Assembly (NCBI RefSeq): GCF_000251145.1
Contig: NZ_AIDW01000003.1
Span: 180,552-244,551, forward strand
Length of the DNA: 64,000 nucleotides
Direction of reading: 5' to 3'
Source: Sphingomonas sp. PAMC 26621
GTDB lineage: Bacteria > Pseudomonadota > Alphaproteobacteria > Sphingomonadales > Sphingomonadaceae
Each line of letters begins with the position of its first letter. Positions within the stretch are counted from its first letter, which is position 1. Below the pieces are notes generated by a model that saw nothing but the letters and a program-made list of their open reading frames with translations, searched no databases and was not told the origin of the DNA. Positions 25,583-33,308 of this stretch are shown one piece after another. The position numbers and the translations under genes are program-made.

Positions 25583-25936
25583 TCAGGCGAACGCCGCCAG
25601 CCCCATCCCCGCGCGATACACGCTCCCCGGTGCCGATCCCATCGCCACCCCGGCAGACCCGGTCAGATTTTGCAGGCGGCGGCGAACATTTGCCGCCATC
25701 AGGTTGACGTAGATCCGGCAGGTGTCGTTCAGCCGCTGCGCTTCCTCGGCCAAGGCGCGGGTTTCGGCGCCCGGGGGCAAATCCCCGAACGCCGCGACCG
25801 CTTCGATCCGCATCAATTTGTCGTTGGTCGCCTGTTCCAACGCGCGCACGTCGTTGGTCTTGAGCGCCTCAATTTCGGCATGCAGCGCTTCGATCACGGC
25901 GATGAGGGCGTCGCGGCGCGTTTCGGGCGGCATCAT
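25583..25936 (-). CDS. flgN: Flagellar chaperone FlgN
   Basis: FlgN is the export chaperone for the hook-filament junction proteins FlgK and FlgL, both encoded in this window. This 117-residue protein is almost wholly helical (DALIAVIEALHAEIEALKTND, then LAEEAQRLNDTCRIYVNLMA), as expected for the FlgN coiled-coil bundle. Sequence conservation in this family is low; the call rests on size, helical pattern and position, with its ATG overlapping the flgM stop (ATGA). Confidence 0.85.
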   Translation of the reverse strand: MMPPETRRDALIAVIEALHAEIEALKTNDVRALEQATNDKLMRIEAVAAFGDLPPGAETRALAEEAQRLNDTCRIYVNLMAANVRRRLQNLTGSAGVAMGSAPGSVYRAGMGLAAFA

Positions 25937-26220
25937 TTCTTGGGGCTCCAGTTGAGCTTCAAGGCGAGCATGCGGTCGGCGATCGTGTCGGGGGTGAGCG
26001 GATAGGTGCCGTTGCGCACCGCGCGGCGGACATCCTCGACATGCTGGCTATCGACCGGCACGCCCTTGCCGACTTCCGACGCGACCGCCGACAGCTCGAG
26101 CGGCTGGCGCGCGGGATTGGCCGGCTGTTTGGCCGCAGCCGCGATCGTCGTCACCGGCGGGGTCGAAATGACCGGCCGATCCGGCGTTGAAACAGTCTTG
26201 GGTCCGATCGCGTCCACCAC
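25933..26220 (-). CDS. flgM: Anti-sigma-28 factor FlgM
   Basis: FlgM binds FliA and is secreted when the hook is complete, releasing late gene expression. The 95-residue protein has a disordered amino-terminal half rich in Pro, Ala and Thr and a helical carboxy-terminal half (VDSQHVEDVRRAVRNGTYPLT, then DTIADRMLALKLN), which is the FliA-binding pattern. The start is GTG 26220, with AAGGTG about 6 bases upstream. It overlaps flgN by four bases. A sigma-28-like promoter lies 33 bases upstream. Confidence 0.92.
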   Translation of the reverse strand: MVDAIGPKTVSTPDRPVISTPPVTTIAAAAKQPANPARQPLELSAVASEVGKGVPVDSQHVEDVRRAVRNGTYPLTPDTIADRMLALKLNWSPKK

Positions 26221-26252
26221 ATCAGCACCTTTGGGAAGAGATGACGAAAGGT

Positions 26253-26279
26253 ATAACGACCGTTCCGGGCAAAGCTTAA
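26253..26279 (-). promoter_or_regulatory. Possible sigma-28 promoter for flgM-flgN
   Basis: On the minus strand, TTAAGCTT (26279-26272), an 11-base spacer and GTCGTTAT (26260-26253) resemble the sigma-28 pattern TAAAGTTT-N11-GCCGATAA. About five of eight -10 positions match. Position ahead of flgM fits the usual FliA-dependent flgM promoter. Confidence 0.4.
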
Positions 26280-26280
26280 A

Positions 26281-26820
26281 TCATTCTGTCCAACCCGGCA
26301 GCGTCGCGCTTCCCGCCGCGGTCGCGACCGCCTGGACCGGGTTCCGTTGGTCATCGACCTTGACCATGAACCGCCCGCCCACGACCGCATCGCCGACCGC
26401 GACGCCTTCGCGCGTGATCGAGAAGCCGGGCGACCCCGCGCTGATCGTGACCGGATCGCCGCGCTTGATGACATAGACCGCCTTGATCGCGGCGGGCTGC
26501 GCGCTCGGCGTGATGACCAGCGGGCTTGCGCCCTTGGGCAGGACGGCGGGGAGCTTGACCGGGACGAACAGCCGCCATTCGGGGCCGGTGCAGGTGACGA
26601 CCACCGCGTCGTGCGTGTCGGTGCGCCACGCCATCGACACCATCGGACAGGCGGCAAGCTTCAGCCGCGCATCCACGGGCGTGCGCGCGCCGCCTTCGTT
26701 GCCGACGCCGTGTCCGGTGAAGGCGGCAACCGCGCGATCGATCGCGCCGGTATCCTGGAATGGCGCGGCCAACGCGGGGGTGGCGACGAGCCCGAGGAGG
26801 AACAGCGGGAAACGGCGCAT
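26281..26820 (-). CDS. flgA: Flagellar P-ring assembly chaperone FlgA
   Basis: FlgA is the periplasmic chaperone for the P-ring protein FlgI. It has 179 residues with a Sec signal (FPLFLLGLVATPALA) and the carboxy-terminal SAF-type domain: AVYVIKRGDPVTISAGSPGFSI and GDAVVGGRFMVKV. The protein is shorter than the E. coli form (about 219), mainly in the amino-terminal part, as common in Alphaproteobacteria. It lies 6 bases after a motB-like gene, so it is in an operon with the second stator pair rather than next to flgB. Confidence 0.93.
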   Translation of the reverse strand: MRRFPLFLLGLVATPALAAPFQDTGAIDRAVAAFTGHGVGNEGGARTPVDARLKLAACPMVSMAWRTDTHDAVVVTCTGPEWRLFVPVKLPAVLPKGASPLVITPSAQPAAIKAVYVIKRGDPVTISAGSPGFSITREGVAVGDAVVGGRFMVKVDDQRNPVQAVATAAGSATLPGWTE

Positions 26821-26826
26821 GATGGG

Positions 26827-27429
26827 TCAGGTCCTTTTGGCGGCTAGGGGAGCGGCAGGGGGAGCGGCAGGGGGAGCGGCAACCGGAACGGCAGCGTCTT
26901 GCCGGTTGCCGGCAAACCCCGTCGTCACGCTGACGCCGCGCCGGCCGGACCGGCCGGCGGCGGTGATGGCGATGCGATCGGGGGCGATTCCCGCGGTGAT
27001 CAGCGCACTTGCGACCGATCGCGCGCGGTCGGCGGCGAGCAGCGCTGCGCTATGGGTGGTGGGATCGACATCCGGCGGCGAGCCGTCGACCATGCCCGTC
27101 ACCGCAAGCATCGCCCGCGGATCGCGCAGCGCCTCGCGTGCCCAGTCGGACAGCGCGGCGACCGGACCCGGCAGCTCCGCCGACCCCTGCGCAAAGCCGC
27201 CGACCGCGTTGGCGGTGACCGGCATCGGTGCCGGCGGGACGATCGCGCCCGTATCGGGCGCACCGAAGCCCGCGCGAATCCCGCGCGCGAGGGTGCCGCC
27301 GTCGAGCTGCTGATTGGCCTGGATGAAGACGAAGAACGCGACGAGCAGCAACGCCAGATCCGCCAGCGTCATAAGCCACGCAGGGCGCACGGCGGCGATC
27401 TCGGGTAGGTCGTTGTCGGGCGCGATCAT
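26827..27429 (-). CDS. Second MotB/OmpA-family stator-like protein
   Basis: A 200-residue protein with one membrane helix (WLMTLADLALLLVAFFVFIQA) and a periplasmic OmpA-like domain. The proton-binding aspartate of MotB is kept in TLADL. The peptidoglycan-binding region is recognisable (LLAADRARSVASALITAGI), though the usual Asn before it is replaced by HS. The tail is low-complexity Pro/Ala (PVAAPPAAPPAAPL), encoded by a 12-bp tandem repeat (about 26845-26885). Its ATG overlaps the stop of the motA-like partner (ATGA). Shorter than a standard MotB (about 300), it could be a flagellar stator part or an accessory motor protein. Confidence 0.8.
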   Translation of the reverse strand: MIAPDNDLPEIAAVRPAWLMTLADLALLLVAFFVFIQANQQLDGGTLARGIRAGFGAPDTGAIVPPAPMPVTANAVGGFAQGSAELPGPVAALSDWAREALRDPRAMLAVTGMVDGSPPDVDPTTHSAALLAADRARSVASALITAGIAPDRIAITAAGRSGRRGVSVTTGFAGNRQDAAVPVAAPPAAPPAAPLAAKRT

Positions 27430-28085
27430 GCCGATTTCGCCACGGCGAGCGGGCGGCGCGGCTGTTCGCGCGTTGCCAGCGCGATCAACGGGGGTTCGAG
27501 CCGCAGCCGGTCGACCGCCTCGTCGCGCGCGATCCGGCGCAGCCGCGCGGCAACCGGCGCGAGCACGAGATTGGCGAGCAGCGCGCCGTAAAGCGTGGCC
27601 AGCAACGCGACCGCCATCGACGCGCCGATCGCGCGCGGATCCTGCATTTTGACGAACATGCCGACCAGCCCGATCAGCGTGCCGACCATCCCCATCGCAG
27701 GCGCGGTCTCGGCGGCACCCGACCAGAGTTCGGCGCTTGCGGCGGCGCGCTCGGCGCGCGCGCGGCGGCGCTGGCGGAGCAGCTCGGCGATCTCCTCGGG
27801 CGCGGCGCCATCAACGATCGCGGCGACCGCGGCGGCGATGTCGGGGTCGGCGATGACCGAGCGGTCGAGCGCGAGCACCCCGTGTCGCTTGGCGATCCGC
27901 CCGAACGCGGCGATCTGCTCGACCAGCGGATCGGCGGCGAACCGCGGCGCGGCGAGCGTGCGGAGTGCCGCAATGCCCCGCCCGAGGTCGCCCGCGGGCG
28001 TGCGTAGCACGACCGCCGTCAGCGTACCGCCGACGACGATGGCGAAGGCGATGGGGTCGAGGAACGGGGCAAGGGTCATTGGCAT
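27426..28085 (-). CDS. Second MotA/PomA-like stator protein lacking the first helix
   Basis: A 219-residue MotA/TolQ/ExbB-family protein. It begins directly with the segment that is helix 2 in PomA/MotA (DPIAFAIVVGGTLTAVVL), has a cytoplasmic domain, and ends with helices 3 and 4 (ETAPAMGMVGTLIGLVGMFV and GASMAVALLATLYGALLANL). Helices 3-4 follow the PomA/Gram-positive MotA pattern, unlike the E. coli-type MotA at 37316. No membrane helix is encoded upstream in this frame. Starts at 28085 or 28079 are possible; neither has a good ribosome binding site. It is first in an operon with the motB-like gene and flgA, divergent from flgB. Confidence 0.8.
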   Translation of the reverse strand: MPMTLAPFLDPIAFAIVVGGTLTAVVLRTPAGDLGRGIAALRTLAAPRFAADPLVEQIAAFGRIAKRHGVLALDRSVIADPDIAAAVAAIVDGAAPEEIAELLRQRRRARAERAAASAELWSGAAETAPAMGMVGTLIGLVGMFVKMQDPRAIGASMAVALLATLYGALLANLVLAPVAARLRRIARDEAVDRLRLEPPLIALATREQPRRPLAVAKSA

Positions 28086-28176
28086 CGCAGCGGCCACTGC
28101 AAGCCGTGGGCCAATCTGGTAAACGCTCCCGCCGTCACCCGGGCGACCGCCGGTGCCGCCGGGGCAGCGGCAGCGG

Positions 28177-28193
28177 CGGCAACCCGCTTGCCG
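28177..28193 (-). promoter_or_regulatory. Weak sigma-54-like site upstream of the second motA-like gene
   Basis: Minus-strand CGGCAAGCGGGTTGCCG has GG-N10-GC spacing and a good -12 box (TTGC), but only five of seven bases of the -24 box. It points toward the motA-like gene, 92 bases away. It is also partly palindromic, so the match may be accidental. Confidence 0.3.
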
Positions 28194-28256
28194 CCGCCCG
28201 GCAAGCCATTGCCGCTTTGCCAGTGCTTCGCTTGCCGCCCGGCCCCCATGCGCATT

Positions 28257-28271
28257 TGGCACGCCCCTTGC
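28257..28271 (+). promoter_or_regulatory. Sigma-54 promoter for the flgB operon
   Basis: TGGCACGCCCCTTGC matches the sigma-54 consensus TGGCACG-N4-TTGC exactly and ends 38 bases before the flgB ATG. It should drive flgBCDEFGHIJKL with RpoN and an enhancer-binding activator. With the site at 25404 it indicates a sigma-54 class of early flagellar genes. Confidence 0.9.
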
Positions 28272-28309
28272 TGAGACCTGGCTGCGCAATGAGGCGCTGG
28301 AGACGGGCG

Positions 28310-28666
28310 ATGCCCAGCGAAGGACTGTTCGGTGTACATGGTGCGGCACTCGAGGTGCGCTCGCAGCGCATGGGTGTGCTTGCGTCCAACATCGCGAACG
28401 CGTCCACGCCCGGCTTCAAGGCGCAGGACATCGATTTCCAGACCGCGCTGTCGTCCGCCGAAAGCGCGATCGATACCGGCGGCAGCGCCAGCATCGCCGG
28501 CGCGATGCGCTATCGTACCGCGTCGCAGCCGTCGCTCGACGGGAACACGGTCGAACTGTCGACCGAGCAGACTGCCTTCGCCGAAAACGCCGTCGCCTAT
28601 CAGACGACGCTCTCCTTCCTCAACGGGCGGATCGGCCAGATCACCCGTGCTCTGAAGGGCGAATAA
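28310..28666 (+). CDS. flgB: Flagellar proximal rod protein FlgB
   Basis: FlgB is one of the proximal rod subunits exported by the flagellar secretion system. It has 118 residues, typical for the family. The amino-terminal helix region holds the rod signature (VLASNIANASTPGFKAQDIDF), and the carboxy-terminal helix (FAENAVAYQTTLSFLNGRIG) pairs with it in the assembled rod. There is no Sec signal, as expected. First gene of the eleven-gene operon flgBCDEFGHIJKL, 38 bases after a sigma-54 promoter. Confidence 0.96.
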   Translation: MPSEGLFGVHGAALEVRSQRMGVLASNIANASTPGFKAQDIDFQTALSSAESAIDTGGSASIAGAMRYRTASQPSLDGNTVELSTEQTAFAENAVAYQTTLSFLNGRIGQITRALKGE

Positions 28667-28669
28667 CAG

Positions 28670-29080
28670 ATGGCCGACCAACCGCTTTCCATCTTCCAGG
28701 TCGCCGGACGCGCGATGTCCGCGCAGCTCGTGCGGATGAACACCACAGCATCGAACCTCGCCAATGCGGGCGCGGTCACGAGCAGCGCGGACACCGCCTA
28801 CAAGACGATCAAACCGGTCTTCCGCACGCAATATGACAAGGCGTCCGGTCTCGCGACGGTCAACGTCGAGAGCATCGTCACCGCGGGCGAAGGCCCGACC
28901 AAGGTCTACGATCCGTCGCATCCGCTCGCCGACAAGGATGGCAACATCTGGCAGTCGGGCGTCGATGAAACCCGCGAGCTGGTCGACATGATGGAGACCT
29001 CGCGCAGTTACCAGAACAACGTCGAGGTCATGCAGACCGCGAAGTCGCTCATCCTCGATACCCTCAAATTGGGACGCTGA
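28670..29080 (+). CDS. flgC: Flagellar proximal rod protein FlgC
   Basis: FlgC builds the proximal rod with FlgB and FlgF. It has 136 residues with the rod amino terminus (FQVAGRAMSAQLVRMNTTASNLANAG) and a carboxy terminus ending in MMETSRSYQNNVEVMQTAKSL, both typical. The central part YKTIKPVFRTQYDKASG is the short exposed domain. Three bases after flgB. Confidence 0.96.
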   Translation: MADQPLSIFQVAGRAMSAQLVRMNTTASNLANAGAVTSSADTAYKTIKPVFRTQYDKASGLATVNVESIVTAGEGPTKVYDPSHPLADKDGNIWQSGVDETRELVDMMETSRSYQNNVEVMQTAKSLILDTLKLGR

Positions 29081-29082
29081 TC

Positions 29083-29763
29083 ATGGCCTCCACGTTCGAT
29101 TCCACGCTCAACAGCCTTGGCGTCAATGCCACCACCACCGCCAAGGCGAACGCGCCCAAGACGTCGTCGACGCTCGGCACCGGCGATTTCCTCAAGCTGA
29201 TGACCGCGCAGCTCAACAACCAGGATCCGTTCTCGCCGGTCGACAACACGCAGATGGTCGCGCAGCTCGCCCAGATCTCGAGCACGTCGGGAATCGCGGA
29301 CATGGGCACCACGCTCAAGGCGATCCAGGACAAGCTCGGCGCGACCACGCCGAGCGACGCGCTCGCCTATGTCGGGCGTACGGTGCTGACCGAGGGATCG
29401 ACCGCTTACGGGCGCGCCGCGGGCGGGCTCGCCGGCGCGGTCGAGCTCGACAAGGACGCGACCAACGTCACCGTGTCGATCAAGGACGCCAACGGCCAGA
29501 CGCTCAACACGCTGTCGCTCGGCGCGCAGAAGGCGGGCACCGCGACCTACGACTGGGACGGCAAGACCGCCGACGGCGCGGAGGCGGGGACCGGGCCATT
29601 CACCGTCTCGGTCAACGCCGCGAACGGCGGTGACAGCGTCACGTCGCGCAACCTCGTCTGGGCGCCGGTCGCCGCGGTCTCACTGCCCGCCTCGGGCACC
29701 CCGATGCTCACCCTGCCCGGGATCGGACAGGTCGCCGCCAGCGCCGTCCGCCAGGTCGGCTGA
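29083..29763 (+). CDS. flgD: Hook cap scaffold protein FlgD
   Basis: FlgD forms the temporary cap that guides hook-subunit assembly. It has 226 residues. The conserved amino-terminal export/cap region is LGTGDFLKLMTAQLNNQDPF followed by SPVDNTQMVAQLAQISSTSG. The FlgD Ig-like/Tudor domains follow (TVSIKDANGQTLNTLSLGAQ, TYDWDGKTADGAEAGTGPF). Two bases after flgC and 41 bases before flgE, the longest gap in the operon up to flgF. Confidence 0.96.
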   Translation: MASTFDSTLNSLGVNATTTAKANAPKTSSTLGTGDFLKLMTAQLNNQDPFSPVDNTQMVAQLAQISSTSGIADMGTTLKAIQDKLGATTPSDALAYVGRTVLTEGSTAYGRAAGGLAGAVELDKDATNVTVSIKDANGQTLNTLSLGAQKAGTATYDWDGKTADGAEAGTGPFTVSVNAANGGDSVTSRNLVWAPVAAVSLPASGTPMLTLPGIGQVAASAVRQVG

Positions 29764-29804
29764 TCCCTTTCCTCGCTTAATCCGAATCGCACAGGAGCAA
29801 CCCG

Positions 29805-31052
29805 ATGTCCTTCTACACCTCGCTCAGCGGCCTGCAGGCCGCGCAGACCGAACTCTCGACCGTGTCGCACAACCTCGCCAACGTCTCGACCAACGGCTTC
29901 AAGAAGAGCCGCACCGATTTTGCCGACGTCATCGCGTCGAGCATCGCGACCGATCCGACCAAGCTCGTCGGCTCGGGCGCGGTGGTGAAGTCGAACCGCC
30001 AGCAGTTCGGCGAGGGCAACCTCAAGACGACCGGCTCGTCGCTCGACCTCGCGATCACCGGGGACGGCTTCTTCGCGGTCAAGACCAGCGGCGTGAACAC
30101 CGCGACCGCCTACACGCGCAACGGCGCGTTCCAGGTCGATCCGGCGACGCACAACATCGTCGACGCGCAGGGCTCGGCGCTGCTCGGCTATCCGGTCGAC
30201 GCCAAGGGCAATACCACCGCGAGCGGCACCGACGGCCTGATCGCGCTGAACCTGCCCGAGACCAACGGGACGCCCGCCGCAACCAGCAATGTCGGGCTCA
30301 AGATCAACCTGTATGCCGCCGCCTCGGTCCCCAGTGCGGCGTTCTCGCCGACCAACGCGTCGAGCTACAACAGCTCGACCGCGACGACGATTTACGATTC
30401 AGCGGGCAAGGCGAGCACGCTCACCAGCTATTACGTTCATACCGGCACCGATGCCTGGACCGTCCACAGCTATGTCGGCGACCAGGAGCTCAAGGTCGGC
30501 GGGTCGAACGCCGGCACGCCGGTGACGTTCGATGCATCGGGCAACCTGTCCTCGACGCCGTCGTCGGTAACCTATGACTCGTTCAACCCCATCACCGGCG
30601 GCGTCGCGCAGGCGATCAAGCTCGATCTCGCGGGATCGACCCAGCAGTCGAGCCCCTTCTCGGTCAACGCCAAGACCGCGGACGGTGCCTCGGTCGGCGA
30701 GCTCGCCGGCGTTTCGGTCGACAAGCAGGGCATCGTCTCGGCGAACTATTCGAACGGCGACACGGTCGCGCTCGGCAAGGTCGCGCTCGCCAACTTCGCC
30801 AACCCGACCGGGCTGCGCCAGACCGGCAACAGCTATTGGTCGTCGACCGGCATCTCGGGCAGCGCGGCGCTCGGGTCGGCGAACGAGAACGGCTTCGGTT
30901 CGCTCAGCGCGGGCACGCTCGAGGGCTCGAACGTCGATATCACCGAGGAACTGGTCGACCTGATCGCCGCGCAGCGCAACTTCCAGGCGAATGCCAAGGC
31001 GCTCGATATCAACGGCCAGATTTCGCAGACCATCTTCAACATCCGCAACTGA
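29805..31052 (+). CDS. flgE: Flagellar hook protein FlgE
   Basis: FlgE is the structural subunit of the hook. It has 415 residues. The amino terminus (FYTSLSGLQAAQTELSTVSH then NLANVSTNGFKKSRTDFADV) and carboxy terminus (SNVDITEELVDLIAAQRNFQ) are the conserved coiled-coil parts; the middle is rich in Ser, Thr and Gly, as in other hook proteins. AGGAG lies 8 bases before the ATG. It follows flgD as in most flagellated Proteobacteria. Confidence 0.97.
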   Translation: MSFYTSLSGLQAAQTELSTVSHNLANVSTNGFKKSRTDFADVIASSIATDPTKLVGSGAVVKSNRQQFGEGNLKTTGSSLDLAITGDGFFAVKTSGVNTATAYTRNGAFQVDPATHNIVDAQGSALLGYPVDAKGNTTASGTDGLIALNLPETNGTPAATSNVGLKINLYAAASVPSAAFSPTNASSYNSSTATTIYDSAGKASTLTSYYVHTGTDAWTVHSYVGDQELKVGGSNAGTPVTFDASGNLSSTPSSVTYDSFNPITGGVAQAIKLDLAGSTQQSSPFSVNAKTADGASVGELAGVSVDKQGIVSANYSNGDTVALGKVALANFANPTGLRQTGNSYWSSTGISGSAALGSANENGFGSLSAGTLEGSNVDITEELVDLIAAQRNFQANAKALDINGQISQTIFNIRN

Positions 31053-31075
31053 TCTAGGCGGAACCGGAGCGGAAC

Positions 31076-31819
31076 ATGGACAAGCTGGTCTACACGGCGG
31101 CGACGGGGCTCAAGGCGCATCTCGCGTCGCAAGCCGCGATCGCCAACAACATGGCGAACGCCTCGACGATCGGGTTCCGCGCCGATCGCGTCGTGTTCGA
31201 CCGGCTGTCGCTGAAAGGCTCCCCGCTCGAGACGCGCACGCCCTCCTCGGCGGACGTGCTCGACGCGGATCGCAGCACCGGCGCGATCCAGCAGACCGGA
31301 CGCCCGCTCGACGTCGCGATCACCGGCGAAAGCTGGCTCGCGGTCCAGTCGCCCGACGGGAGCGAAGCGTACACGCGGCGTGGTGACCTTCAGGTCGCTC
31401 CCTCCGGGGTGCTGCAGACCGGCGACGGCTTCCCGGTGATGGGGGCGGGCGGGCCGATCACGGTGCCGCCGGCGCAGAGCATCTCGATCTCGGCGGACGG
31501 TACGCTGTCGATCGTCCCGCAGGGCGGCGACGCCAAGAACCCGCAGGTGATCGACCAGCTCAAGCTCGCCACCCCCAAGGGCACGACGACGGTCAAGGGG
31601 CTCGACAATCTGCTCTACGTCAAGGGCGGCGGAACGCTGCCGCAGGACATGGACGCGAAGGTCGAGAGCGGCGCGCTCGAGGGATCGAACGTCAACATGA
31701 CTCAGGCGCTGGTCGACATGATCGAGAACCAGCGCAGCTACGAAGTTTCGGCCAACATGATGAAGTCGGCCAAGGACATGGACGAAAGCGCCGCATCCGT
31801 GATGCGGCTCCCGAGCTGA
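31076..31819 (+). CDS. flgF: Flagellar proximal rod protein FlgF
   Basis: FlgF is a rod subunit of 247 residues. Seen features are the amino-terminal KLVYTAATGLKAHLASQAAI and NNMANASTIGFRAD, the central LDVAITGESWLAVQSPDGSE shared with FlgE and FlgG, and the end SNVNMTQALVDMIENQRSYE. The shorter length and YTAATG opening separate it from FlgG, which follows 11 bases later. Confidence 0.96.
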   Translation: MDKLVYTAATGLKAHLASQAAIANNMANASTIGFRADRVVFDRLSLKGSPLETRTPSSADVLDADRSTGAIQQTGRPLDVAITGESWLAVQSPDGSEAYTRRGDLQVAPSGVLQTGDGFPVMGAGGPITVPPAQSISISADGTLSIVPQGGDAKNPQVIDQLKLATPKGTTTVKGLDNLLYVKGGGTLPQDMDAKVESGALEGSNVNMTQALVDMIENQRSYEVSANMMKSAKDMDESAASVMRLPS

Positions 31820-31830
31820 AGGAATAGACG

Positions 31831-32619
31831 ATGGGCAGTGCAGCCATGCATATCGCGCGGACCGGGCTTGATGCCCAGGACATGCGCATGCGAGTCATCT
31901 CGAACAACCTCGCGAACGTCAACACGACCGCGTACAAGAAGGACCGAGCCGCGTTCGAGACGCTCGCGTACCAGACGGTAACCGCGCCGGGCGCGCCAAG
32001 CACGTCCGAGACGAAATACGCGACCGGGCTCAACCTCGGCACCGGCGTCAAGATCCAGGGTACCGCGCGGATCGACACGCAGGGCTCGTTCCAGTCGACC
32101 AACAACAGCCTCGACCTCGCGCTCGACGGCGACGGTTATTTCCAGGTGCAGATGCCCGGCGGCACGCTCGGCTACACCCGCGCGGGCAATTTCTCCCGCT
32201 CGCCCGAGGGTCTGATGATCACAAGCGAGGGCTATCAGGTCCAGCCCGGCATCACCGTGCCGCAGGGCGCGACCGCGATCACGATCGGCACCGACGGCAC
32301 CGTCACCGCGATGGTCCCCGGCCAGACCGCGCCGAGCGAGCTCGGCCAGATCCAGGTCGCGAGCTTTCCCAATTCGGCGGGGCTGCTGAGCAAGGGTGAC
32401 AATTACCTCGTCGAGACCGCTGCGAGCGGGGCCGCCAACCTCGGCGTCGCCGGGCAGGATGGGCGCGGCAACGTCCGCCAGGGGCAGCTCGAGGGATCGA
32501 ACGTCAACGTCGTCGAGGAGCTGGTCGACATGATCGAAACCCAGCGCGCGTATGAGGTGAATTCAAAAATGATCACCGCGACCGACGAAATGCTCAAATA
32601 TGTTAATCAAAATATCTGA
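31831..32619 (+). CDS. flgG: Flagellar distal rod protein FlgG
   Basis: FlgG forms the distal rod that crosses the periplasm. It has 262 residues, the standard size, with MHIARTGLDAQDMRMRVISN, the LDLALDGDGYFQVQMPGG core and the closing ELVDMIETQRAYEVNSKMIT. Its stop shares a base with the flgH start (TGATG), coupling rod and L-ring translation. Confidence 0.97.
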   Translation: MGSAAMHIARTGLDAQDMRMRVISNNLANVNTTAYKKDRAAFETLAYQTVTAPGAPSTSETKYATGLNLGTGVKIQGTARIDTQGSFQSTNNSLDLALDGDGYFQVQMPGGTLGYTRAGNFSRSPEGLMITSEGYQVQPGITVPQGATAITIGTDGTVTAMVPGQTAPSELGQIQVASFPNSAGLLSKGDNYLVETAASGAANLGVAGQDGRGNVRQGQLEGSNVNVVEELVDMIETQRAYEVNSKMITATDEMLKYVNQNI

Positions 32620-33308
32620 TGACTAAGGTCATGAAACCGTTCGTCATTCAGCTGACCGTCGGATTTGCGCTGTTTTTGCCCAGCGCAGCCGAGTCGCGCC
32701 TGCTTGGCAAGAAAACGCCGCCGGTCGATTTCTCGGCGGCGATGCCCGAAGCGGCGCTGGCTCCCGCCGCGGCGACGGGATCGATCTTCCAGGTCAACGA
32801 CGGCTATGCCGCGCTCTACGAGGGCACGCGCGCGCGCCGCGTCGGTGATCCGCTGACGATCGTGCTGGTCGAGCGCACCGCTGCTTCCAAGTCCGCCAAT
32901 TCGAAGCTCGATTCGTCGGGCGGCCTGTCGCTCATCCCCCCGACCACCGGGCGGCTTGCGCTGTTCCAGGGGACCGACGTCGCGACCAGCGGCACCCGCA
33001 CCTTCAAGGGCGGCGGTGGTGCCGACCAGTCGAACACGCTGTCGGGCGAGATCAGCGTCACGGTCAGCCGCGTCCTGCCCAACGGCACGATGCTGGTGCA
33101 GGGCCAGAAGCGCGTCACGCTCAACCGCGGCGACGAGTTCGTCCAGATCAAGGGGCTGATCCGCACCGCCGATATCGATGCGGACAATCGCGTGCTGTCG
33201 ACCCGCGTCGCGGACGCGCAGATCGCCTATACCGGCAAGGGCGACGTCGCGCGCGCGAGCCGCCAGGGCTGGCTCGGCCGGTTCTTCTCCGTCGTGAGTC
33301 CGTTCTGA
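32619..33308 (+). CDS. flgH: Flagellar L-ring protein FlgH without a lipobox cysteine
   Basis: FlgH forms the outer-membrane L-ring. It has 229 residues with family motifs GSIFQVNDGYAALYEGTRAR, RVGDPLTIVLVERTAASKSA, LSGEISVTVSRVLPNGTMLV and GLIRTADIDADN. An amino-terminal hydrophobic signal is present (VIQLTVGFALFLPSAAESR), but there is no cysteine there or anywhere else in the protein. FlgH is normally a lipoprotein with a lipobox Cys, so this one should be cleaved by signal peptidase I or not lipidated. Start and stop overlap flgG and flgI by one base each (TGATG). Confidence 0.95.
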   Translation: MTKVMKPFVIQLTVGFALFLPSAAESRLLGKKTPPVDFSAAMPEAALAPAAATGSIFQVNDGYAALYEGTRARRVGDPLTIVLVERTAASKSANSKLDSSGGLSLIPPTTGRLALFQGTDVATSGTRTFKGGGGADQSNTLSGEISVTVSRVLPNGTMLVQGQKRVTLNRGDEFVQIKGLIRTADIDADNRVLSTRVADAQIAYTGKGDVARASRQGWLGRFFSVVSPF

